A DNA stretch of 64,000 nucleotides from NCBI GenBank assembly GCA_036873755.1, contig JAVTVY010036957.1:62001-126000 (forward strand). Direction: 5' to 3'. Both the position numbers and the translations under genes were made by a program. Every line of letters starts with the position of its first letter. The stretch's first letter is position 1. This document shows, one piece after another, positions 36,029 through 46,694 of this stretch. Under the pieces are notes generated by a model. The model saw only the letters and a list, made by a program, of their open reading frames with translations, searched no databases and had not been told where the DNA came from. The DNA is from Hanleya hanleyi. Lineage: Eukaryota > Mollusca > Polyplacophora > Lepidopleurida > Hanleyidae.

Positions 36029-37662
36029 AACCTTACCTGACCTGGGGGCCATTATGTCCCCCCCCCCTCCTACCTATCAAACCCCCTCTATCTTCGGAAC
36101 GACAAAAAATGAAAGCTGACCCTCTGTGACTTTTTAGTTTATCATATGGGGTCATTTTGAGCCTATTTGCATCCCGAGTAGAGGAGCATGGGTAAATTCA
36201 AGATGGCGGCCATGTGGGGTACAAGAAAGGTGATGTTTTCGTCATTTTTCTTCCAAAATTCCTGCTTTTCTTCGAGGAAAATTGGGCATAATCTATTTTT
36301 ACTCCTCGGCCATTTTGGCCTCGGGGTATTGTCATCGCCATGTACGTCCGTCCGTCGAGGCGTCCGTACGTCCGTCCGTCCTTTACCGCATTTTAGGCAA
36401 AACCGCTTGAGACACAACCACCAAATTTTGAACACTTATTTATCTAGTGTTAAATCAGACGCCTATCGAAATTGACTCCCCTCGGCCCATATTTTACAGA
36501 GTTATGCCCCTTTACAAATATATTAATTTCTATTTCTGTCCTATATGCTTGAATGTATCCAACTATATTTGCAGAACTGTGTTCGATTAGCTATTGTATT
36601 TTGAAATCTCATTTATATTGTTGTATTCTAGAAGCCAACAAAAAATTACTTATTTTACAGAGTTATGCCCCTTTTCGAGTGCAGCTATCTCTGATTTTGT
36701 GATATATTGCTTGAATGTAACCAGTTATATATAATTAATCGTGTTTGGTACAGCTACCAAATTATTAGGAAACTTTTTTATGCAGTTGTAGTCTAGATAC
36801 CTACAAAACAAATTGTTGTCTCGGCCCGTATTTTATGGAGTTATGCCCCTATTGGATGTAATAATCTCCAATTTCGTGATCTGTAGTTGAATGTACAAGT
36901 TATATCTGAAGATCTGTGTTCAGTAGCCTACAGGTGCTAAATTTTGGAAACTTATTTATCTACTTGTATTCTTACCCCTCGGCCATTTTGGTCTTGGGGT
37001 TATTGCCATCGCCATGTACGTCCGACCGTTACCGCATTTTAGGCAAAACCGCTGGAGACACAGCCACCAAATTTTTAACACTTATTTATCTAGTGCTAAG
37101 TCAGATGCCTATCGAAAGTGGTTCCCCTAGGTCCATATTTTACATAATTATGCCCCTTTACAGATATATTAATATCTTTTTCTGTCCTATATGCTTGAAT
37201 GTAACCAACTATATCTGCAGAACTGTAATACTTAGCATGCTTAGTTCTATACTCCATACACTGATCTGTTGATACATCCATGCACTGCAGATTGTAAATT
37301 ACCTTTAGCTTGATCATCACACATAGTACTATATCTTCGCCAATTCACACTACACGTGGGTCTTAATCACTTGGGGGAAGCCGAGGGGTTTTGATTAGAT
37401 CAATCTCATGGGGGTTTTTTCACATCAGACTATAATTTAATAATTTATGATGCAGTTTTTGTGAAAACACATAAATAAAAAATTCGAAAAATCTGACGTC
37501 ATCAAACCGGCCAGCTTGGATTTTTATTACATTTTCTGGTAGAACTTGACCGAAGAGTATAGTGTGGTAAGTTTCAGCCCCCTAACTGGAGGGACAAGAA
37601 CAATATTTAGGAGGGACAAAATGCCTCCTCCAGGACTGTACAGGTCTCAAAATGCCCATGAC
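36029..37662. mobile_element. Family M, copy 4, interrupted by family N
   Basis: It starts TTAACCTTACCTGACCTGGG and ends GACAGATAGGGTTAA, giving the clearest pair of family M inverted termini. The landmarks CGGAACGACAAAAAATGAAA, GAGCATGGGTAAATTCAAGA and AAGGTGATGTTTTCGTCAT come before the family N insertion, and CACATCAGACTATAATTTA, GTATAGTGTGGTAAGTTTCA and the terminus come after it. Confidence 0.8.
36300..37415. mobile_element. Family N, nested inside family M
   Basis: The element begins CTCCTCGGCCATTTTGGCC and ends AAGCCGAGGGGTTTTGATTA, near-inverted CTCGGC ends. Two head blocks (36304 and 36976) each read CTCGGCCATTTTGG, CATCGCCATGTACGTCCG, CCGCATTTTAGGCAAAACCG. Between and after them a unit of about 160-178 bp carrying 'TTACAGAGTTATGCCCCTT' recurs at 36493, 36655, 36833 and 37139. 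No coding sequence. Confidence 0.7.
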
Positions 37663-38702
37663 AGATAGGGTTAAATTAATGGACCAGGTGTCAGTAATCC
37701 TGTTACATAACATAGATTATTAATACACATATTGTCTGTGAACCTGGTCCTGTTAGATGGTGTATTACATAACAATTTTACCCTACCATCGCGGATTATA
37801 TGCTTAATGTTTAAAAAACGAATAAACAATCTGGTTTATAATGGTAAGTAGAGACTAGACAAGTCAGCCAATAGTCATTCTATCAATAATATATTTTATC
37901 GATTTATTTTATTCGTCTCACCATCCATTTCATACACATATTAAAATATCGATAATAAAACAAGATCATATGCCTCTCTAAATAGCGGATTTCTATATTT
38001 CCCTATCTGTATCTTAAGTGCATAAGGTAAAATAGGGAATATCACTCCGTGGAGACGCTTGATTATTATGAGTGGTGTTTAGGACCCCTATGGTCTTCAG
38101 CTATAGCTGGTCTAGCCCCAAAACGACCGTGAGAAAAAGCAGTTTCCACTAAGCGATCCCTTTTCATTTGTTTATTTTGATATTTAACATTCCCGAGCAT
38201 CTTAAAAAATCGCAACATCAATTTCCCGATAATCGCGGTTGCTTTTCGAACAACATTTGTACATGTAAACGCTTGTGCAAAATGTACTTTGACGATTTTT
38301 TGTATGAAAGTGATCTTCATGTTCGCGAATCAAAATCAACCGTTCATGTCCACTGTGGAATCTTGGACCAAACGAAAGCAAACCAATCTTTCCAGCGATG
38401 AGGATCGCGAATCAATCGTTTATTTCGAGGGAAAATCTTTCGAAAGTTCAAACTTTCAAACGAAGATCAACTGACAGATATCGCAATTGAATCTCGGTCC
38501 GTATTTTGAAATGCTTCCTAATTTGTATACGTATTAAAGGATCCAATCTCAGTAAACTCAGACATAATATCACGGAATATTATATCTGAATTCAGCCCTA
38601 TATAAATCCCATGCGAATTTGAAACTACATTTGTTAGCCAGTCAGGTGGCTAGCTTGTTGAAATCACGCACACAGTAATTACACACCGTATCACGTGCAA
38701 TA
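37663..38702. repeat. Family X, 5' part
   Basis: CAGTAATCCTGTTACATAAC, GAACCTGGTCCTGTTAG and AATAAACAATCTGGTTTATA are shared with 8560-8620 and 54020-54060. Near 38475-38525 the frame QISQLNLGPYFEMLPN matches the relic at 12440. Up to 38702 the remainder is unassigned. Confidence 0.6.
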
Positions 38703-40670
38703 ATATGAAAATATTGCCTTGTTTTGAGGGGAATATGCAGTTTTGTTGCCCCGAGGCTGTGCATATTGCCCGAGCCGCAGGCGAGGGCAATATGCACAGC
38801 CGAGGGGCAACGAAACTGCATATTCCCCTCACAACAAGGCAATAATTTCATTATTATATTTATCAACTTAACTCTGTTTTGCTTGAGAGATAATAGATTA
38901 ACACAATGTTTTATGTTCATTTTGAAAGAGCGCAATCCTTCTGAGTTGATTGCTTTCAGTGGGCAATCGCCAGCAACATTATTTTTCATGCACGAGATTC
39001 CACTGATTCGGAGCTGCTTCACTACTATCGTGTAAATCTCGCAACGCACGTATAGTTAGTTATTCGATGCCGCTTGTTAGTTACTCCAATAATGTTCTTG
39101 GGTACGATTCTGCTTACAATTAGATGAGGGGAGATAATTTATTTCTGCTGTGTTCTCCAGCTAAAATCAACTTGACGAACTGCGCCGTGATGGGCTATTT
39201 GGAGCGCGACTGAGAGAACGGGGCGACCTCTGTTGTAATTATCTCCCTTTAGGTTATATTCCCTGGGGGTGGAATATGCAGTTTTGTTGACCGGGGAATA
39301 TGCAGTTTTATCTCATTACAATTATTATAGGGAGACACTCTAATAAATATAATAATATATATTATTATATTTATTAGAGAGTCTCCCTATATAAATTGTA
39401 ATGAGATAAAACTGCATATTCCCCGGTCAATAAAACTGCATATTCCACCCCCCATGGAATATACACTAAAGGGAGATAATTACAACAGAGGTCGCCCCGT
39501 TCTCTCGGTCGCGCTGCAAACGGTAGCCGATCACGGAGCAGTTCGTCGAGTTGATTTTAGTTGGAGAACACAGCAGAAATAAATTATCTCCCACCATCTA
39601 ATTGTAAGTAGAATCGTACCCAAGCACATTATTGGAGTAACTAACAAGCGGCATCGAACAACTGTACGTGCGTTGCGAGATTTACACGATAGTAGTGAAG
39701 CAGCTCCGAATCAATGGAATCTCGTGCATGAAAAATAATGTTGCTGTCGATTGCTCACTGAAAGCAATCAACTCAGAAGGATTGCGCTCTTCCAAAATAA
39801 ACATAAAACATTATTTTGCGCGAGAGATAATAGATTAGCACAGAGTTAAGTTGATAAATATAATAATGAAATTATTGCCTTGTTGTGAGGGAAATATGCA
39901 GTTTCGTTGCCCCTCGGCTGTGCATATTGCCCTCGCCTGCGGCTCGGGCAATATGCACAGCCTCGGGGCAACAAAACTGCATATTCCCCTCAAAACAAGG
40001 CAATATTTTCATATTATTATATTTATTAGAGTGTCTCCCTATAATAATTGTAATGAGATAAAACTGCATATTCCCCGGTCAACAAAACTGCATATTCCAC
40101 CCCCCAGGGAATATAACCTAAAGGGAGATAATTACAACAGAGGTCGCCCCGTTCTCTCAGTCGCGCTCCAAATAGCCCATCACGGCGCAGTTCGTCAAGT
40201 TGATTTTAGCTGGAGAACACAGCAGAAATAAATTATCTCCCCTCATCTAATTGTAAGCAGAATCGTACCCAAGCACATTATTGGAGTAACTAACAAGCGG
40301 CATCGAATAACTAACTATACGTGCGTTGCGAGATTTACACGATAGTTGTGAAGCAGCTCCGAATCAGTGGAATCTCGTGCATGAAAAATAATGTTGCTGG
40401 CGATTGCCCACTGAAAGCAATCAACTCAGAAGGATTGCGCTCTTTCAAAATAAACAAAATAAACCATTATTTTGCTCGAGAGATAATAGATTAGCACAGA
40501 GTTAAGTTGATAAATATAATAATGAAATTATTGCCTTGTTGTGAGGGGAATATGCAGTTTCGTTGCCCCTCGGCTGCGCATATTGCCCTCGCCTGCGGCT
40601 CGGGCAATATGCACACCCTCGGGGCAACAAAACTGCATATTCCCCTCAAAACAAGGCAATATTTTCATAT
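38703..40670. mobile_element. Triple-armed palindromic (foldback) element
   Basis: The element starts ATATGAAAATATTGCCTTG and ends CAAGGCAATATTTTCATAT, a perfect inverted pair 2 kb apart. It has three copies of a roughly 650-bp unit: 38703-39360, the inverse at 39361-40017, and a third at 40018-40670 in the same orientation as the second. The inversion centre is in an AATAATATATATTATT stretch near 39358. Every unit contains a nested palindrome built around GGGGAATATGCAGTTT and CTGTGCATATTGCCC. The open frames on both strands are by-products of the palindrome. Confidence 0.85.
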
Positions 40671-41085
40671 AACTTTTGAATGACATTTTGAAGTGTCATT
40701 CGGTTTGACGTATAGAAGTAGTACAAGTATGAACCCTGGGATTTCTATATATAATATATAAACATTATCGGGAAACAGTATCCAAATATGGCATCATTTC
40801 CAGACGGTCTGCATGGTAAACAGTGAAGATCAAAGAGTTTACTCCCGCCGGAAAGTCTGGCTTTGTTAGGGGTAGAAAGTATCAAATTGTTTCGCGCGAA
40901 AATTTTAATCTCCGTGAAGTAAACCGCAATCATTGTCAGAGAAAAAAGTCAGAAATTGTCGTGAATGGCTTATTATGGGATCTCGCATGCTATCGGTGAA
41001 CATTTCGCACGAAGTTTTCAAAGTGTTACATCTATATGGTATCCCTTGATTTACCATCTTGGTTTACCTAGATTGTAAAGTATCC
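40671..41085. other. Unassigned sequence
   Basis: AATGACATTTTGAAGTGTCATT (40680-40701) is a small palindrome next to the foldback element. Nothing else is recognised. Confidence 0.4.
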
Positions 41086-42523
41086 TTCTGTACGTCCATG
41101 TACAATCAAAATACATAATTCATGTCTACTGTGGAATCTTAGGTCAGTAGATATTGACCACTATAGCATAATGTGTTCATGATATAGACCTATCTGTTGT
41201 GGAAATCTTACAAATCTGAACCAAAATGACATTTGTTCACCTCCATTGATCCATGTTTACTCTTTCCTATGTTTTTGGCGTCGGTATCAGTGGGAGAGAT
41301 TTTTGTTTTCCTTGTAACTGACCTCATTACAAAGCCATTTGTCTGGGGAGCTATCGATCGAATGTCCACGAGATCGGGACTAGAATCGCTATATTTTATG
41401 CATGCTATTTCCCAGAAACCGGCAATATGGGAAGTCCAGCAGAATCGATGATGCAAGGGGCGAGCGGCGAGCTACATAAAATTCAATCATCAGTCTCATG
41501 ATAGCGAGCGCTGTCTTCATAATGATGTTCTCAGCTTGTCATACGCTGATCCCTCTTGGACTCAAGTTAACATTGATTAATCCGCCGTTCTGTATCGGCG
41601 GATCGAATTAATCATTTGGTAACCCTTTCATCATCTACACGCATTCAGACTGCATTTGGTAACCCTTTCAACCTGTAGACATCAACAGACTCCAATGTGT
41701 AATATGTATCTCCGAGATTATTGGTAGTGTAGACGTTATTAATACTGAGTGCAATAGACCACACAACCCGTTCTCTTGCGATTCCAAGTGGATTAGAAAA
41801 TTGTCATATGTTACTAGACACAGAGTATCTATTGTTGAATAAATAACTCGCCTTTTCCCTATCTCGTTTGTTCAAGCACAGTTTACCCTTGAAATGTGTT
41901 ACAACTTTCCACAGAAGCTGGGCTTAAGAAAAGATCAAAAAGCTTTATTCAGACCATTTCTTCCCCTCTATACGTATGGTGAAAGGAATGAATTTATATA
42001 TATGCATGGTGACGTTCTTTCCTACGATGCAGTACTTCATTGTCTCTATCGTTTATTGTAGTTTTCGGGGTTCTCTTCTCGAATATTGAACAAACGGAAC
42101 ATTCAGGGAGTTGTGTACTATTGTCTCGGGAATACCATAACGTACATGTGTGCCTATGATTTGCCATTCTCTGGCCTGTTTCGTAGCATTGAGCAACAGT
42201 TAAATCGGTGTATCTCAGGGGGCTGTAAGAGCTTGTATCAAACCGAAACAATGTGGTCATGGGACATGCAGAGTCTAGTGAAGGGGGATTGTCGGTGTAG
42301 AGTTCAGAATAGAGTGATTCATTAAAAATGGTCTAAATTACCATATTCTACGATGTGTAGGAAAAGTAATACGATGTCAAATGACAGCCCCAATCTCATT
42401 CCCGTCACTACATATCAGATCTCATTGAGATGTGCTGGTTGTCATCATTTGAGGTAAAGGTTGTCCCTTTTAAAGGGGAAAGACGTTACGCCGGTTGATT
42501 CCCATCCCATACTCTAATAAGCT
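41086..42523. repeat. Family X copy
   Basis: CCATTGATCCATGTTTACTC, CTTGTAACTGACCTCATTAC, AAGCCATTTGTCTGGGGAG, AGCAGAATCGATGATG, TTGGTAACCCTTTCATCATC and the uninterrupted CATCTACACGCATTCAG (empty site of the mariner-like MITE) identify it. From about 42350 the sequence is unassigned. Confidence 0.75.
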
Positions 42524-42776
42524 TAACCCTATCTGACCTGGGCTTTTTGGGACGTATCCTGGCCAAAGGGGGGGGGGGGCGAAATGGCCCCCACCTAATT
42601 ATTTTTCTTACCCCTTGAGCTAGGGGGCTGAAACTTACCACACTATATCCCTGGGTCAAGATCTACCAGAAAATGTAAAAAAAATCCAAGATGGCAGCTT
42701 TGATTACGTCATAGTGACGTAATTTTCAAAAATGGCATTTTTTGGTCGATTTTTCGGGCAGATTTTCTGAATTTTT
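42524..42776. mobile_element. Family M, copy 5 (truncated, inverted)
   Basis: CTTAACCCTATCTGACCTGG at the left is followed by the family sequence in reverse orientation: GAGCTAGGGGGCTGAAACTT, CTATATCCCTGGGTCAAG, ACCAGAAAATGTAAAA. It stops where family R begins, so R inserted into it or cut it. Confidence 0.75.
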
Positions 42777-43488
42777 ATACGCCCGCCCAAAAGGCGGACG
42801 TATTATGTGATGGCGGTTTCCGTCCGTCTGTCCGTCTGTCTGTCTGTCCGTCTGTCCGGTTCTCGTGTCCGGTCTATATCTGGGACAGTTTCCTATCCAC
42901 AGCTCCAATTTTTGGTGAGTGGATACCCTACGGGGAGACGATGTGTCGCGTACCAAAATGAAGGTCGAGGTCACAGGTCAAAGGTCACTGGCCTAAAAAA
43001 CAGGAAATCACTGAAGTGTTCATGTCCGGTCTATATCTGTGAACGTTTTCTATCCACAGTTGCAATTTTTTGTCAGTGGATATGCCAGGTGGAGACGATG
43101 TGTCGCGTACCAAAATTGAGGTCGAGGTCAAAGGTCACTGTTGCCAAAAATCAGGAAATCATTGATCATTGACAGTTTTCTATCTACAGTTCTAATTTTT
43201 GGTGAGTGGATGCCCTAGGGGGGAACAATGTGTTGCATATTTAATGTAGGTCAAGGTCAGAGGTCAAAGGTCAGTGTGATCGAAAAATCAGGAAATCGTT
43301 AAAAATTTCTAATTTTTTGTGAGTGGATTCAATAGGCGGAAATGAAGTGATACATACTAAAAATTAGGTCAAGGTCAAAGGTCACTGACCCCAAAATTAG
43401 GAAATTATTAAAAATACCATTTTTTGTGTCAGTAGATATATTAGGGGGACACAATGTGTCACATACCAAAATGTAGGTCAAAGGTCAA

Positions 43489-43501
43489 GGTCACTGTGAC
43501 C
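43489..43501. promoter_or_regulatory. Perfect ERE-type palindrome (first of three)
   Basis: GGTCACTGTGACC is the reverse complement of the classic vertebrate vitellogenin estrogen-response element. The same 13 bases lie at 43607-43619 and 43725-43737. Sequence match is exact; receptor binding in this organism is untested. Confidence 0.5.
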
Positions 43502-43606
43502 CCAAAATCGTGAAATTGTTTAAAATCATGATTTTTTGTGTCCATTGACAAATTGAGGGGAGACGGTTTGTCATGTACCAAAATTTAGGTCAAGGTCAAA
43601 GGTCAA

Positions 43607-43619
43607 GGTCACTGTGACC
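43607..43619. promoter_or_regulatory. Perfect ERE-type palindrome (second)
   Basis: Identical to 43489-43501, preceded by three more AGGTCA steps (43587, 43593, 43600) and overlapping a fourth (43606). Confidence 0.5.
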
Positions 43620-43724
43620 CCAAAATCAGGAAATCATTAACAATCATGATTTTTTGTGTGCATTGATAGATTGAGGGAAGACGATGTGTTGTGTACCAAA
43701 ATTGAGGTCAAGGTCAAAGGTCAA

Positions 43725-43737
43725 GGTCACTGTGACC
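43725..43737. promoter_or_regulatory. Perfect ERE-type palindrome (third)
   Basis: Identical to the two before it and again exactly 118 bp on, with AGGTCA at 43705, 43711, 43718 and 43724. Confidence 0.5.
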
Positions 43738-43770
43738 CCAAAATCAAGAAATCATTAAAAGTCACATTTT

Positions 43771-44610
43771 CATATGCCTGTCGAAGACGAGGTCGTGTAA
43801 TGCGATGTTGCGTTCTGTCCATTCATCCATTAACATTTGTTGTCCATGCGATAGCTCTAGTTTCAAGGTAAGGATTGGTACCAAACTTTGAGTATGCCTT
43901 ACTCGCATGGCAAAGTTGAGCCATACATATGAGATCAATTTGTCAAAGGTCTAGTCCCCCAAAACTGAATCAAGCTTAGCTGACTATATGTGTTGGAATA
44001 TTGTTGGAATATTCGAAGTTCTTTCCCCTGCATTTATATGGTATTGTCCTGTGGAGTTGTCTCCCATGTTTGAAACGCTTCATTTAGTTAAACTGTTGTG
44101 AAATAAAAACCATACATTTACTAATTTAACGGGGAGAGGAGTCCTTTATGAACTTCACACCTGTTTATTAACTCAAGAACAAAGGTTTACTTCATCACTT
44201 TCTTCTTCCTTCATGAAAAATTCTCTCGTCTGAAAGGAATCCATTTGCAGGAAAACTACTATTTTCTTGTGTTTGACTATTGTCGATTTCAGTGTGGGAT
44301 ATGTGAGCTCTCAGCTCTTGCTTCAAGGTCAACTAGTTACCAAGAGTTAAGCTCATTTTAGTTTATCATTCAATATAAGATGTGATATATGTTACATTCT
44401 CATAAGCAAAAAATAAGCAAAAGCAAGGTAGGGTTAAGGAGGTTAATAGTAACAAAAAAATAAAAGCCAAGTTTATGTTTTAAGCTGCTTTAAGACAAGA
44501 GTATAACCTGACCAACCACGAACAAAATGCAAGATAACCTGCGTTTCTAATTACATGACTTAGTTGCCTTGACATTTGAAAAAGAGCATTTTAAATCCAA
44601 GACCAACATC
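43771..44610. other. Unassigned sequence
   Basis: The first 100 bases may be the degenerate end of family R (ATATGCCTGTCGAAGACG). The remainder shows nothing recognisable. Confidence 0.4.
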
Positions 44611-45361
44611 GTTGACACAAACCAGTTATCCTTCATATGAATTCGAGAGCTCCGTTATTCTACCCGTCGAAATATATGACTGATTCAACTACACCACCAG
44701 ACTGATCAAATTTAACTTCACCTGTTTTCAGTCTTACGGATGATACACACTCGGACAAAGGTGGTGACTGTGGCACAATCACATGAGTGATACCGAGACA
44801 TCTCCATGGCTCTAATGCAGATTATTCAATCATTTATTTCGAGGGAAAGCCATTTGAGAAATAAAAACTAGGAAACGAAAAGACCATATTGAGAGTAATA
44901 GAGAGTAAGAGTAAGAAACTTTATTAGGGTCGGTATAATGTACAACCAGAAAACATTAGCTCTGAACGAGCTATTGACCGAGAAACAAATTTATAATAAC
45001 AATAAGATGTACATGTAGAAATATATAAAAACACAATGAATTTTCATCAAATATTTTCATTACGTAATATTTGTTTATTTTCTTATTTAATCGTTTTTAA
45101 TTATTGAATTATTATATCAGTGCAATCGCACAATTATTATGTCAATGTAATCCACGTATATTTACAAATAAGTTAGGAGGGCTTGAATGAATTACATTTA
45201 CATGTGCTCTGAATGAGCTATTGATCGACTAACTAATGAAAAATTACAATAAATATAGGACATATAATGAATTTTCATTAAATTTCCATATCACAATATT
45301 TTTTTTTTTTTATTCAATTGTTTTGAATTTGCATCTAAGCATTAATTATTATACAGAGAAC
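44611..45361. repeat. Family Y fragment, then AT-rich unassigned
   Basis: 44620-44830 carries GACTGATTCAACTACACCACC, GTTTTCAGTCTTACGGATGA, GGAGTGATACC-like TGAGTGATACCGAGACAT and CTCTAATGCA. Beyond 44840 it is strongly AT-rich with two similar stretches (about 44960 and 45200: CTCTGAA.GAGCTATTGA), an imperfect local duplication of about 240 bp. Confidence 0.5.
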
Positions 45362-46164
45362 ATTGTTCCTTTCGTTTACAATCAAAACACATCATTTAGT
45401 ATCAAATTTCGGGTGCAATGACTCGAATCTCAATATACCTTATCAGATGTGGAAACAGCAACGATCTGACCCAAGATGATATTTGTTCAGTTCCATTGAT
45501 CCATGTTTGTCCTTCACTTGATTTGTTTTGGACTTCTGTGTCTTTTATAGAGCTTTCCGTTCTCCTTATTACTGACCTCATTATAAAGCCATTTGTATGT
45601 GGAGGTATCGATCCAATATCACGGTAAGAATGCTCCATGTTTTATGTATGTACTACTCCACAAAGCGACAGCAGCAGAGATCCAGCGGAATCGCTCACGC
45701 AAGAGGTGAACAGCGAACTACATGAAAATCAGTCATTGGTCTCATGATAGCGAGCCTTGTTCCTAAAATGATGTCTTCAACTTTTTACTCTTCGATCCTT
45801 CAGGAATGAATTTGACACTAATTATCCTTTCTTTCCATACCGGTGTGGAGGCTAAGAATGTCCGGTGGCTAAGAGTGTTTGGTCCTATCTCCCAACCCAG
45901 CTAGGACACTTTTCTCCACATTGGGGACTAGTGTCCGTCCTTGGTTGCAATAGAAAAGGATATGAAAAGGGACACTAATCACCAGGCCATTCTTATCCAT
46001 CACACCGGTACATCGGAATACTTTCCATGTCATTTGATAAACTTTTCGTTATCCAGACGTCGTTCGACGGCGTTTATTAACGCCCTCTTCATATAGACGC
46101 CGTCCAACGACATATAGCAACCATTTCCTCATCTGGACGCCGTCCTACGGTATATAATATTAGT
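45362..46164. repeat. Family X copy carrying MITE P
   Basis: CCATTGATCCATGTTTGTCC, TATAAAGCCATTTGTATGTG, ATCGATCCAATATCACG, GAGATCCAGCGGAATCG and CGTCCAACGACATATAG mark the family. The MITE P insertion interrupts it at 45845-46003. Confidence 0.8.
45839..46009. mobile_element. MITE P in the same ACCGGT target as MITE Q
   Basis: ACCGGT at 45839-45844 and 46004-46009 brackets a 159-bp element with ends GTGGAGGCTAAGAATG and CATTCTTATCCATCAC. The interrupted family X position equals that of MITE Q at 14986. It has no coding capacity; the inverted copy is at 32350-32508. Confidence 0.85.
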
Positions 46165-46693
46165 GCAGCCGATAGGTGAAAGCATTGTGCACTTGATGAT
46201 AAAAGCATGAAACTTGGCACAAAGGTAGACCATATCTCTACAATTAAATCTGGATATAGGGCCATCTCAAATTTGGCCTATATAGGTCATGGCGGCCATT
46301 TTGCAAAATGGCCGCCTCCATTATTCATTGGCAACGGTGAGAGCAAATTTGCACTTGATGATAAAAGCATGAAACTTGGCACAAAGGTAGACCATATCTA
46401 TACAATTAAATTTGGATATAGGGCCATCTCAAATTTGGCCTATATAGGTCATGGCGGCCATTTTGCAAAATGGCCGCCTTCATTATTCATTGGCAACGGT
46501 GGCATTGTACACTTGATGATAAAAGCATGAAACTTGGCACATAGGTAGACCATATCTATACAATTAAATCTGGATATAGGGCGATCTCAAATTTGGCGTA
46601 TATATGCCATGGCGGCCATTTTGCAAAATAGATGCCCCCATTATTCATTGGCAACGGTGAAAGCATTGTACACTTGATGATAAACGCATGAAA
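46165..46693. repeat. 160-bp tandem repeat, three full units and a broken fourth
   Basis: CACTTGATGATAAAAGCATG starts at 46190, 46352 and 46510, with a variant at 46671 (spacings 162, 158, 161). Each unit contains CTTGGCACAAAGGTAGACCA, TCTGGATATAGGGCCATCTC and a palindrome GGCGGCCATTTTGCAAAATGGCCGCC-like stretch. The fourth unit breaks off at 46693 into the DIRS-like RT. An inverted diverged copy lies at 49830-50005. Confidence 0.85.
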
Positions 46694-46694
46694 C

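Larger units (their letters stand above)
42777..43770 (+). repeat. Family R array: seven tandem units rich in AGGTCA
   Basis: The head is a hairpin (ATACGCCCGCCC, GGCGGACGTATTATG) with a CCGTCTGTC run. Seven units follow, each starting near GTGAGTGGA (42915, 43072, 43202, 43319, 43428, 43540, 43658; last spacings 109-118 bp). I count 23 exact AGGTCA words between 42968 and 43729, at one-base or zero-base spacing. The last three units each hold GGTCACTGTGACC. The pattern matches known nuclear-receptor sites (DR1, DR0, ERE, and the extended monomer TCAAGGTCA). Non-coding. Confidence 0.9.

Noticed and set aside
38642..40231. Several open frames of 60-135 codons on both strands with similar peptides
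   Set aside because: They lie inside the palindromic element, so the same sequence is read in both directions; no domain is recognisable.
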